Positions 1 to 7,698 of a stretch of 64,000 nt of DNA are shown here, piece by piece. How positions within the stretch are numbered: position 1 is the stretch's first letter; each line of letters opens with the position of its first letter. The DNA is from Bacillota bacterium (GTDB lineage: Bacteria > Bacillota > Clostridia > Acetivibrionales > DSM-1351). The notes beneath the pieces are model-generated. The model did not search any database, had not been told where the DNA came from, and saw only the letters and a program-made list of their open reading frames with translations. Where the stretch lies: positions 1-64,000 of the forward strand of contig JAEYWA010000138.1 in assembly GCA_023431385.1 (NCBI GenBank), written 5' to 3'. The position numbers were made by a program, and so were the translations under genes.

Positions 1-19
1 CTCCACTATTCACATTTTA

Positions 20-103
20 TTAATATTTGTTATACAATCTTAACATTATTTCAGGAAAATCGTGGTATAATAATAAATGTAAAGCCATTATAAGCTTTTT
101 CAT
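20..103 (-). CDS. Possible 27-aa small protein
   Basis: A short minus-strand reading frame of 27 codons starts at ATG 103-101 and ends at TAA 22-20. An AAAGGAGGAAC ribosome binding site lies a few bases upstream, which is stronger than the sites of several certain genes here. The peptide begins MKKLIMALHLLLY, is hydrophobic near its start and ends in RLYNKY. I recognise no family, and the frame sits at the window edge, so its neighbours are unknown. It could be a small membrane peptide or a chance frame. Confidence 0.3.
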   Translation of the reverse strand: MKKLIMALHLLLYHDFPEIMLRLYNKY

Positions 104-145
104 TTTGTTCCTCCTTTAAACATATTGATTTGTTTTTTGTTATTT

Positions 146-199
146 AGGGCACCTACATTATCAGGAATTATTATATTTTATAATCTGGGGTGCTTTTTT
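146..199 (+). terminator. Weak terminator-like hairpin
   Basis: GCACC and GGTGC arms flank an AT-rich loop and are followed by a run of seven T. The stem is short and the loop long, so this is only a weak candidate for the end of a gene left of the window. Confidence 0.25.
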
Positions 200-330
200 T
201 CTGCCCAGAATATGGCTGTGTGGTTCCTATGGGGCAATAAATATTACCAGCTATAGTAAATTGTAATTTTTCAATCTTCAGATGTGAATTTACATCAGAT
301 AATTTACAAATATTTACTGGAGGATTTGTA

Positions 331-359
331 TTGCTATGGGGAAACATTTAGGTTATAAT
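331..359 (+). promoter_or_regulatory. Sigma-A promoter candidate upstream of the SRP RNA
   Basis: TTGCTA (331-336) is separated by 17 bases from a perfect TATAAT (354-359). Transcription would start near 366, about 120 nt before the mature SRP RNA. That leader holds a 9-bp hairpin with a CCA loop at 396-416. Apart from this, 200-480 shows nothing that looks like a gene. Confidence 0.5.
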
Positions 360-486
360 GTGTAAAGTGTACTGAGGTTGAGTAAATTAATAGAGTCTCC
401 GCTTCCAAGGTGGAGAGTATCAATTTGAACGTTAATAAAGGAAAGTTATTAATAAAATCAGTATACATTACGATAAGCCAATTTTG

Positions 487-752
487 GCCGTACTAGATGG
501 GGAGGTAGCGGTGCCCTGTACCTGCAATCCGCTATAGCAGGATTGAATTCCTGTCCTAGGTTTTAGTATGTAGTGCCTGCCCTTTACAAGTGGCAATGAA
601 AATTGGGTCTTGCGCAATAGAAGTCTGTGAACCCCGTCAGGTCCGGAAGGAAGCAGCGGTAAGCGGTTAATTCTGTGTGCCGCTAGGTTACCTGGTTAGA
701 GTTAACTGTAATGGTAACGGCTATATATTTCTATCGACGATGGGTGTACGGC
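487..752 (+). ncRNA. ffs: Signal recognition particle RNA, large bacterial type
   Basis: The RNA component of the signal recognition particle binds Ffh and targets nascent membrane and secreted proteins to FtsY and the Sec translocon. The conserved domain IV is visible at about 636-662 (GTCAGGTCCGGAAGGAAGCA), the Ffh-binding hairpin. The ends GCCGTAC (487-493) and GTACGGC (746-752) are perfectly complementary and set the boundaries. At about 266 nt it is the long form with an Alu domain found in Bacillus and Clostridium, not the short 4.5S form. Its place just before dnaX is usual in Firmicutes, and a terminator follows at 774-820. Confidence 0.95.
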
Positions 753-773
753 CATTCAAATAAAAACAAAGCA

Positions 774-820
774 AGCCTGTTCAGGGTCATACGACTTATA
801 GAACAGGCTCATTTTGTTTA
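774..820 (+). terminator. Terminator of the SRP RNA
   Basis: The arms AGCCTGTTC (774-782) and GAACAGGCT (801-809) form a perfect 9-bp stem and are followed by a T-rich tract. Confidence 0.8.
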
Positions 821-981
821 ATGGAAAATATTAAATATATGTTATCCGCCCTCGAAAGCTGTGCTATTATTAAGATAACTACAGAGTTGAAAACACATAT
901 ATTTATTTATAAGATACATTATCCTTAAATGATTTAAGTACTTTGATTACGGGCTGCCGTATGAAAGAGAGGAAATGGAGC

Positions 982-2802
982 ATGTCATATACAGCTTTAT
1001 ATAGAAAATGGAGACCCCTTGTCTTTGAAGATGTTGTTGAGCAGGAGCACGTGGTAAGAACTATAAAAAATACTGTTAAGTCTGAGAGAATCGGACATGC
1101 GTATCTTTTCTGCGGCACAAGGGGTACGGGTAAAACTACAATGGCAAAGATATTTGCCAGGGCCATTAACTGTCTTAATACAAAGGATGGAGATCCTTGT
1201 AATGAATGTGAGATTTGCAGGGGCATATTAAGTGACTCTATTCTTGATGTTGTTGAAATAGATGCGGCTTCCAACAATAGTGTTGACAACATTAGAGAAA
1301 TAAGGGATGAAGTGGTATATGCTCCCTCCCAGGCGCGGTACAAAGTGTATATAATAGATGAAGTTCATATGCTGTCGGCAGGGGCTTTTAATGCGCTGCT
1401 TAAAACCCTTGAGGAACCGCCTGCCCATGTAGTTTTCATACTTGCGACTACCGATCCTCATAAACTGCCTGCTACCATACTTTCCAGATGTCAGAGGTTT
1501 GATTTTAAAAAGATAACTCCCGGAAGCATTGCTGAAAGAGTCAGAGTTATTGCAGGGGCAAGCGGTATTACACTTGAGAATGATGCAGCGCTGCTAATAG
1601 CTCGGTTGGCTGATGGAGCCATGAGAGACGCACTGAGTATTCTCGACCAGTGTATTTCCATGGGAAGCACCGAAATAACCCACCAGAACGTACTGGACGT
1701 AATCGGTATTGTAAGTGATGACTTTATAGCTGAAATTGTTGACTATATAAAGGATAAAAACGTGGAGGGATTGGTAAGCGGTGTAGGAAGGCTGTCCTCC
1801 AACGGAAGGGATATTCTCAGGTTTGCTTCCGATCTTGTTATGTATTTCCGAAACCTGCTCCTTTGTAAAATAACCAAAAACCCGGCTGATATTATTGACA
1901 TAAGCAAACAGTATCTTGAAAATATGAAGGAACAGGCTGAAGCCTTTACCAACGAAAGAATAATTGCAATAATAAAGGAACTGTCAGCCTTTGAGTCCCA
2001 GCTTAAATACGCGCTAAATCAACGGGTGTTTCTCGAAGTGATGCTTATATCCATAAGTGTGGGGAGCACGGGCCAAAGTTCAGATAATAATGATTTGGCT
2101 GACAGGATTGCTGATCTTGAAAATGCTATCAGATCCGGTGCAGGCGCAGCCCAACCCCGGAGTTTCATCGATGCTGCGCCTGCGGCAGGCTTTCCAGCCC
2201 AGGGTGAGGCTTCCGGCAGGATGCTTGACAAAGTGCCGCCTGTACCGAGTGCAAGTGGGGGCGGAAATCCATTTGCCTCAAGTCCGGCAGGTGGAACAGG
2301 ATTACAGGCTGGATTTGGAGCAAACGGGTCAACAGGCGCCGTAAGTTCAGTCAGCAGCCATGGCAACAGCGGTACTGGAGCAAGCAGTACAGGCTCAGCC
2401 GGTAGTGCAGCTGGAAAAAAGGCGGAACACCAGCCTTTGGAGGAATGGCCTGATGTAATGAAAGAGCTTAAGGCCAGTGGAAGAATGATGCTGGCAACCT
2501 ATTTAATGTCCGCGAGGGCTGTGGCCGGGGATGGTACAACCATTCTGATTGTTTTTCCTTCCGGTGTCGGGTCGTTTAAAACTGTAGTGGCAAAGCCCGA
2601 GCATGTGGAGGTGCTTCAGAACATTTTTACAAGGAAGCTGGGTAGACAGGTACGTATCAAATTTATTGATGAGGAGGAACTTGGAAATATGGTTCCAAGC
2701 CATACATCAGTTAAAAACAAGGAGCAGGAAAGTGCTCTATTGAAAAATGCAAGAGAAATTGCAGGTAAGCTGAATGTTCACCTTGATATAATAGATGAAT
2801 AA
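982..2802 (+). CDS. dnaX: DNA polymerase III subunit gamma/tau
   Basis: DnaX is the ATPase of the replicative clamp loader; it opens the beta clamp and ties polymerase and helicase together. The 606-aa protein opens MSYTALYRKWRP, typical of DnaX, so ATG 982 behind AGAGAGG is preferred over an in-frame ATG at 943. Seen in order: Walker A GTRGTGKT (near residue 45), a four-cysteine zinc module (CxxxxxxxxCxxC), the DEVH Walker B and the SRC sensor region. A Gly/Ala/Ser-rich linker (about residues 380-480) leads to a tau-type C-terminal domain. The linker contains an A-AAA-AAG heptamer in frame at 2415-2421 that could allow -1 frameshifting to a short product (see findings). ybaB and recR follow, the usual cluster. 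Confidence 0.97.
   Translation: MSYTALYRKWRPLVFEDVVEQEHVVRTIKNTVKSERIGHAYLFCGTRGTGKTTMAKIFARAINCLNTKDGDPCNECEICRGILSDSILDVVEIDAASNNSVDNIREIRDEVVYAPSQARYKVYIIDEVHMLSAGAFNALLKTLEEPPAHVVFILATTDPHKLPATILSRCQRFDFKKITPGSIAERVRVIAGASGITLENDAALLIARLADGAMRDALSILDQCISMGSTEITHQNVLDVIGIVSDDFIAEIVDYIKDKNVEGLVSGVGRLSSNGRDILRFASDLVMYFRNLLLCKITKNPADIIDISKQYLENMKEQAEAFTNERIIAIIKELSAFESQLKYALNQRVFLEVMLISISVGSTGQSSDNNDLADRIADLENAIRSGAGAAQPRSFIDAAPAAGFPAQGEASGRMLDKVPPVPSASGGGNPFASSPAGGTGLQAGFGANGSTGAVSSVSSHGNSGTGASSTGSAGSAAGKKAEHQPLEEWPDVMKELKASGRMMLATYLMSARAVAGDGTTILIVFPSGVGSFKTVVAKPEHVEVLQNIFTRKLGRQVRIKFIDEEELGNMVPSHTSVKNKEQESALLKNAREIAGKLNVHLDIIDE
2415..2421 (+). promoter_or_regulatory. Candidate -1 frameshift heptamer in dnaX
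   Basis: The bases AAAAAAG are read as ..A AAA AAG in the dnaX frame, the phase used by the Escherichia coli dnaX slippery site. After a -1 slip the ribosome would add ten codons and stop at TGA 2451-2453, giving about 490 aa that lacks the tau-specific C-terminus. No strong upstream Shine-Dalgarno stimulator is obvious, and the downstream structure is only moderate. Confidence 0.5.
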
Positions 2803-2810
2803 GATATAAT
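2783..2810 (+). promoter_or_regulatory. Sigma-A promoter candidate for ybaB-recR
   Basis: TTGATA (2783-2788), a 16-base spacer and a perfect TATAAT (2805-2810) overlap the end of dnaX. This would allow ybaB-recR to be expressed apart from dnaX. Confidence 0.45.
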
Positions 2811-2888
2811 ATTAAAGAGCAGTTAAATAATTAGTATTATTTGATTGGGATAAGATATATTTAATTATAAAACAGGAGGAAGTTATAT

Positions 2889-3242
2889 ATGGCAAGAGGC
2901 GGATTCCCAGGAGGCGGTGGCTTCGGAGGCGGAAACATGAACAACCTTATGAAGCAGGCACAAAAGATGCAAAAGGACATGGAAAAGGCTCAACAGGAAT
3001 TGGAGAACAAGACTGTGGAGGTTTCTGTGGGGGGCGGAGCAATTTCTATAGTTGCTACAGGCAAGAAAGAAATCAAGGAAATTGTTATAAAGCCAGAAGT
3101 TGTTGATCCTGACGATGTAGAAATGCTGCAGGATCTTATATTGAGCGCCGTTAATGAAGCACTTAGGAAAGCAGATGAAGTTGCTAACTCTGAAATGGGT
3201 AAAATTACAGGCGGTTTGGGAGGATTCCCGGGACTGTTCTAG
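2889..3242 (+). CDS. YbaB/EbfC family nucleoid-associated protein
   Basis: Small DNA-binding proteins of this family form tweezer-like dimers that coat DNA and are almost always encoded between dnaX and recR, as here. The 117-aa product has a Gly-rich head (residues 3-15) and the family core: [20 protein letters not shown] helix, the [18 protein letters not shown] beta sheet, and a helical tail with EALRKADEV. The Gly/Phe/Pro-rich ends ([10 protein letters not shown] and [10 protein letters not shown]) are common in clostridial members. ATG 2889 follows an AGGAGGAAG ribosome binding site. The exact function is known only in general terms. Confidence 0.93.
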   Translation: MARGGFPGGGGFGGGNMNNLMKQAQKMQKDMEKAQQELENKTVEVSVGGGAISIVATGKKEIKEIVIKPEVVDPDDVEMLQDLILSAVNEALRKADEVANSEMGKITGGLGGFPGLF

Positions 3243-3337
3243 CATCAATAAATGTTTTGTAGAATAGTTAGAATAAATTTTAAGGATTCGTCGCGTTAGG
3301 TATATGATAAAAACATGTTAGGGACCTGGAGGTTTAA

Positions 3338-3937
3338 ATGGATTACTACGCAGTTCCTGTTGCAAAGCTTGTAGAAGAATTTCAAAAGCTGCCCGGTATT
3401 GGACACAAGTCAGCGCAAAGACTGGCATTTCACGTTATAAACATGCCTATGGAGAAGGTACAGGGACTTGCGAATTCCATACTGGATGCAAAGCAAAAAA
3501 CAAAATATTGTTCAGTCTGCAGTAATTTAACTGATACGGATCCTTGTCCTCTATGCAGCGGTACCACTAGAGACAAATCCTCCATATGCGTTGTGCAGGA
3601 TGCCAGAGATGTTGTTGCTATGGAACGCACACGGGAATTCAAAGGCCTGTATCATGTTCTGCACGGTGCGATTTCACCTATGATGGGCATTGGACCTGAA
3701 GACATAAAAATAAAGGAACTGATTAGACGCTTGGGGGATGGTGAAGTCAAGGAGGTCATTTTGGCTACAAACCCCAATGTTGAAGGTGAAGCAACTGCAA
3801 TGTATATTTCAAAGCTTATCAAGCCTCTCGGTATAAAAACTACCAGGATAGCTCACGGAATACCTGTGGGCGGTGACCTAGAATATGCTGATGAAGTTAC
3901 ACTTGCAAAGGCATTGGAAGGCAGAAGAGAAATATAA
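3338..3937 (+). CDS. recR: Recombination mediator protein RecR
   Basis: RecR works with RecO (and RecF) to load RecA on gapped DNA during recombinational repair. The 199-aa product has the full family layout: an N-terminal helix-hairpin-helix ([16 protein letters not shown]), a C4 zinc finger ([16 protein letters not shown], near residues 57-72), a Toprim domain starting at [17 protein letters not shown], and the C-terminal [15 protein letters not shown] and [12 protein letters not shown] motifs. Length matches the family. ATG 3338 is preceded by GGAGG. No terminator is obvious right after it. Confidence 0.97.
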   Translation: MDYYAVPVAKLVEEFQKLPGIGHKSAQRLAFHVINMPMEKVQGLANSILDAKQKTKYCSVCSNLTDTDPCPLCSGTTRDKSSICVVQDARDVVAMERTREFKGLYHVLHGAISPMMGIGPEDIKIKELIRRLGDGEVKEVILATNPNVEGEATAMYISKLIKPLGIKTTRIAHGIPVGGDLEYADEVTLAKALEGRREI

Positions 3938-4268
3938 TTATTCACACAAATTGTATAACAATAAAATAGTTTTACCACGCGCTAAAATAGTTTTGTCAGC
4001 AGGTAAAAAAGGTTAATCAGAAGCCATAGGGAAATTGCAAATAAAATTCTTGAAATTTTATGTTACGCAGTGGAGCTGTGGTTTTTTTGTGTTGTATTAT
4101 ACTCACTAGTTATTTGCTGGTATAGTACTTATTTGTAGATATAGGTGTAATATGGTAGAATTATATTATTAGTAATAATCTAAGGTCTTTTTTCAAGAGT
4201 AAAATAAAGACTAATTAACAGAGGCTTATAATTTTCATAAATGAATGCTATGGAGGAAAATGAAACTT
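3938..4268 (+). other. Intergenic region, no gene seen
   Basis: About 330 bases between recR and the QueG-like gene. It holds a T7 run at 4083-4089 after a GTGG-rich stretch without a convincing stem, and a weak promoter-like pair TTGTAG / TAGAAT (17-base spacing) at about 4133-4161. No convincing coding frame was found. Confidence 0.4.
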
Positions 4269-5186
4269 ATGAAAAGAACACTGGAAAATATCGCTGTTGA
4301 GCACGGTGACAGACTTAGGATAATTTCAGCAGACCGGTTGAAGGAACTGGAGGAAATAATAACAGACTTTAAGAAACAGGAAGAACTGAATGGTTTTCAG
4401 ACATGGATTGTAGATAAGTTGTATAAGTTTGAGCCGACTCAAGCTCAATTTAATGTAAAATCTATAATTCTTATAGCGGTACATCATCCGTTTTACGCAA
4501 AAGTAGATTTTTATAAAAATGGTCAGAAAAAAACCTTTTTAAGCCTGGTGCGACCTGAATTTGATAAGACTGAAGCATATATAAGTGAATTTGCAGGAAA
4601 AAATGGATATTCCATAATGCAGGCTGAAAACCTTCCTCTAAAGAGATTGGGCGTACACTGTGGGCTGGCGGAATATGGACGTAATAATATTACATACATA
4701 GATGGCCTTGGCAGTAACTTCTCTTACATGGCTTTTTTCTCGGACATAGAGGTTGAGGAGGATACCTGGAGTGAAGTAAACAATGCAAAGCTTTGCAGTA
4801 CGTGCCGTTTGTGTATTGACATTTGTCCTACCGGTGCTATTCTTAAGGACAGGTTTTTGATTGATAATCAGAGATGCTTGTCTTGTATAAATGAAGTACC
4901 CGGTGATTTCCCGGACTGGATACCTGTGGCTGTCCATCACACCTTATACGACTGCCTGATATGCCAGAGAGCATGCCCCATGAATAAGAATCAGCTTGAT
5001 AAGGTTGCCGACTCAATCGCTTTTTCGGAAGACGAAACCAGTATGCTATTGGAAGGTAAGCCCCTTGACACTTTTTCGGTACAGCTAAAGGAAAAAGTCT
5101 ATAAGCTGGGCTTGGATGAATGGTATCAAGCTATCCCGAGAAACTTAAAGGTATTATTTGATTTATCAGGTAGTTTATCAGAATAG
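4269..5186 (+). CDS. QueG-like protein with two [4Fe-4S] cluster motifs
   Basis: The product (305 aa from this start) resembles epoxyqueuosine reductase QueG, a cobalamin-dependent iron-sulfur enzyme of tRNA queuosine synthesis. The middle has the family stretch RLGVHCGLAEYGRNNI followed by an aromatic GS-containing segment. The C-terminal half has two cluster motifs, CSTCRLCIDICP and CLICQRACP, with extra cysteines (CLSC) between. The N-terminal part is divergent and I cannot confirm the cobalamin-binding motif, so it may be a QueG-like paralogue with another substrate. ATG 4269 is 12 bases after GGAGG; ATG 4260 (3 bases after) and ATG 4245 are in-frame alternatives. It appears monocistronic. 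Confidence 0.7.
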   Translation: MKRTLENIAVEHGDRLRIISADRLKELEEIITDFKKQEELNGFQTWIVDKLYKFEPTQAQFNVKSIILIAVHHPFYAKVDFYKNGQKKTFLSLVRPEFDKTEAYISEFAGKNGYSIMQAENLPLKRLGVHCGLAEYGRNNITYIDGLGSNFSYMAFFSDIEVEEDTWSEVNNAKLCSTCRLCIDICPTGAILKDRFLIDNQRCLSCINEVPGDFPDWIPVAVHHTLYDCLICQRACPMNKNQLDKVADSIAFSEDETSMLLEGKPLDTFSVQLKEKVYKLGLDEWYQAIPRNLKVLFDLSGSLSE

Positions 5187-5246
5187 ATTGTACAAGAACA
5201 AAAGCGGACACGGGGTTCCTTTTATTCTTGTATATTATGCTATTAA

Positions 5247-5351
5247 TGGAAATGTAGTATAAAAGCAATACCCGAAGCTTCAGAACGTATTCTTTTCTAT
5301 GCGAAAAAAGGGTACACGGCTTTAGATAAAGAAGTTTATGAATTATGGTGA
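5247..5351 (+). pseudogene. Possible gene remnant, start-less 34-codon frame
   Basis: An open stretch between TAA 5244-5246 and TGA 5349-5351 encodes a peptide with a coding-like composition (PEASERILFYAKKGYTALDK) but no start codon. It may be the tail of a decayed gene. I could not assign a family, and a chance frame is equally possible. Confidence 0.2.
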
Positions 5352-5365
5352 TTACTATATCCAGA

Positions 5366-5428
5366 CAAAAAAGGGCTGTTGCACGATGAATAAATTTTGT
5401 TCATTGGGTAGTAGCCCCCTTTTTTCTT
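5366..5428. terminator. Bidirectional terminator-like hairpin
   Basis: AAAAAAGGGCT on the left pairs with AGCCCCCTTTTTT on the right, with further inner pairing of GATGAA with TTCATT. The A-run and T-run would support termination on either strand. The rest of 5187-5696 is AT-rich, with no other feature than the possible remnant at 5247-5351. Confidence 0.65.
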
Positions 5429-5696
5429 GTTAAATAACATTAATTATCATAAAATATGCTTTGTACTTCAAATACTTGGACAAGCTTGGGAAATAGTGCA
5501 GAATAATATTATGATTCATATCGGATATATATTTGAACACTTTTAGATATGTTACACAAAAAGTAAATAAAAATTTTGATTAATTTTGGTATATATATCC
5601 AATATTTTTAAAAAAAGTTATTATATAATATTAATTGTTAAAGCCATTGTGAATCGGAGAATAGTACATGTAATATGGAAAAGCAAGGGGGAGTGA

Positions 5697-6899
5697 TTGG
5701 AGTTGCTTGTTAGTATTGGCCTTGAGTTTTACTCGGCGCTTTTATCAGCATCTATTATTTGTTATATTATCTGTAGAATAAATTCAGATATTAAAAAAGC
5801 ATCTATAATAAATCATATTATTAGCAGCTTGTCTATTGCTTCCATTATAACATCTGTTAACGTAGCGATACCAGATCTAAATATGGGAATGGAATTGATG
5901 GCTTTTAGTATAACAATTTTATTTGTTGTAATTCCTTTATATAAATATAATATGTACTATACGACTATTTCAGTATTTCTTAGCGTATTAATACTCAGCC
6001 TCGGAGACCTGCTTGTATCCCTTGCTTATGCTAATTTTATGAAATTTAATCCGGATCAGCTCCGTTCAAGCTTTGTTCACATGACAATCGGGAAACTCAT
6101 GTCCTTTTTGTTTTCTTATATTGTGTTGAATTTCCTTGCAGATGATTTTATTAAAGCAAGGAAGAGGATTTATAAAAATCATAAGAAATTCATGATTCTG
6201 CTTTGTGGGAACCTTATTACAGTGTTTGTTATCCTTTTATTCGTATTCAGTCTATTCAGTTTTACTTTTGAGATCAAGGATGCGGTTACTCGAAACAACA
6301 TATTGTTTATAAGCGTTTTCATAATAATTGCAGTATTATTGGCTTCAATTGCAGGAACCTTATATCTCATAAACTACTTTTTACTCAACAGACTAAAGTA
6401 CGACAGACTAAAAATGGACAACCTCAAGGATGTTTTGACGGGAACCCTTAACAGAGGCTCAGGGCTAAATTTCATTGAGGACCAGCTCGAAAAGTGCAAA
6501 AAGCAAAAAAAATCTATGACTATATGCTATATTGACGTAAATGATTTAAAAATTATAAACGATATGCTTGGACACAGGGAAGGCGATTTCCTCATAAAGA
6601 CCATTATAGCTACGATAAAGAAGAATATTAGGGAGACAGATGTAATCAGCAGACTGGGAGGAGATGAATTCGTTATTGTTTTTCCGGGCTGTACTATGGA
6701 CTATTCCGAAAGGGTTATGGAAAGGATTTCTGGGGAATTAAGGCAGTTGAAACCCTTCGTAAATAAAGATTATAACATAAGTATAAGTTACGGCTTTTCG
6801 CAGTATAACGGAGAATTGGATATTACAGTTGAAGGCCTTCTGGATAAGGCTGACCACCAGATGTACCAAAATAAAAGAGCTATTAAGGCTATGGCTTAA
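5697..6899 (+). CDS. Membrane-bound diguanylate cyclase (GGDEF)
   Basis: The enzyme makes the second messenger cyclic di-GMP from two GTP and so influences motility and surface behaviour. The 400-aa protein has about seven hydrophobic segments in residues 1-230, then a GGDEF domain from about 235 with GTLNRGSGL, DVNDLKIIND and an intact GGDEF signature at residues 321-325. An RETD inhibitory I-site lies exactly five residues before it (312-315), so product feedback inhibition is expected. The membrane part matches no sensor domain I can name. TTG 5697 follows GGGGGAG; a second in-frame TTG at 5703 is possible. It stands alone, with a long hairpin after it. Confidence 0.92.
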   Translation: MELLVSIGLEFYSALLSASIICYIICRINSDIKKASIINHIISSLSIASIITSVNVAIPDLNMGMELMAFSITILFVVIPLYKYNMYYTTISVFLSVLILSLGDLLVSLAYANFMKFNPDQLRSSFVHMTIGKLMSFLFSYIVLNFLADDFIKARKRIYKNHKKFMILLCGNLITVFVILLFVFSLFSFTFEIKDAVTRNNILFISVFIIIAVLLASIAGTLYLINYFLLNRLKYDRLKMDNLKDVLTGTLNRGSGLNFIEDQLEKCKKQKKSMTICYIDVNDLKIINDMLGHREGDFLIKTIIATIKKNIRETDVISRLGGDEFVIVFPGCTMDYSERVMERISGELRQLKPFVNKDYNISISYGFSQYNGELDITVEGLLDKADHQMYQNKRAIKAMA

Positions 6900-6923
6900 C
6901 TGAAAATTTCATTTGAAATTCAC

Positions 6924-6999
6924 AGACCCATCACAATTATTTTACGAGGATGATATATAATAATATTATTCCGGCAAAATAATTGTAATGGGTCTTTTA
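6924..6999 (+). terminator. Long-stem terminator after the diguanylate cyclase gene
   Basis: AGACCCA...CAATTATTTT (6924-6943) pairs with AAAATAATTG...TGGGTCT (6976-6995), interrupted only by a small mismatch, and TTTT follows. The 32-base loop is AT-rich. It separates the cyclase gene from the two-component genes. Confidence 0.65.
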
Positions 7000-7020
7000 G
7001 TGTAAGAGGATGGTGACTGT

Positions 7021-7698
7021 ATGTACAGGATTCTGGTAGTTGATGATGAAGCAGGAATACGTGATATTGTTAAGAAATATGCAGTCTTTGAAGGCCACGA
7101 AATCAGCGAGGCGGCAGATGGGATGGAAGCTATTCGTATCTGCAGGGAAAAGGACTTCGATATAATTGTAATGGATGTTATGATGCCGGAATTGGATGGT
7201 TTCTCAGCCTGTAAGGAAATAAGAAAGTCAAAAAAAACCCCAATACTTATGCTCTCTGCCAGAGGGGAAGAGTATGATAAAATTCATGGTTTTGAACTTG
7301 GAATAGACGATTATGTTGTAAAGCCTTTTTCTCCTAAAGAGTTAATGATGAGAATCAATGCAATTATTAAGCGCAGCAGCGGTTCAGGTGCTGAAGAAAA
7401 TAAGAGGAATATTGTATGCTTTGAAGGCCTGACGGTAGATTTCACAGGAAGGCTTGTCCAAATTGATGGTGTTAAAATCGACATGTCTCCGAAGGAGTAT
7501 GATTTGTTATTCTATCTTGTTAAAAACAGAGGGATAGCTTTAACCAGGGAAAAATTGATTACTGATGTGTGGGGGTATGACTTTTTTGGTGATGACAGAA
7601 CCTTGGATACCCACATAAAGCTCCTTAGAAAGAGTCTGGGTGATTACAGCAAATTTGTAGTTACCCTCAGAGGGGTGGGATATCGCTTTGAAGCTTGA
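7021..7698 (+). CDS. OmpR/PhoB-family response regulator
   Basis: A DNA-binding two-component response regulator of 225 aa. The receiver domain (residues 1-115) has the acidic pair D8-D9, the phosphoacceptor D52 in IVMDVMMP, and the conserved lysine K101 in VVKPF. The C-terminal winged-helix domain (about 130-225) ends GYDFFGDDRTLDTHIKLLRK...TLRGVGYRFEA, typical of the OmpR/PhoB class. ATG 7021 follows AGAGGATGG. The frame overlaps the next gene by 11 bases, so regulator and kinase are translationally coupled. The target genes and signal cannot be read from the sequence. Confidence 0.95.
   Translation: MYRILVVDDEAGIRDIVKKYAVFEGHEISEAADGMEAIRICREKDFDIIVMDVMMPELDGFSACKEIRKSKKTPILMLSARGEEYDKIHGFELGIDDYVVKPFSPKELMMRINAIIKRSSGSGAEENKRNIVCFEGLTVDFTGRLVQIDGVKIDMSPKEYDLLFYLVKNRGIALTREKLITDVWGYDFFGDDRTLDTHIKLLRKSLGDYSKFVVTLRGVGYRFEA

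Noticed and set aside
396..416. tRNA-Ser-like fragment (TCTCC...GGAGA) before the SRP RNA
   Set aside because: Only one stem is present; no anticodon or T-arm can be built, so it is a simple hairpin.
2057..2344. 95-codon plus-strand frame inside dnaX
   Set aside because: Out-of-frame reading of the repetitive linker of dnaX; the DnaX frame is certain over this stretch. It also does not correspond to the -1 product, which ends at 2453.
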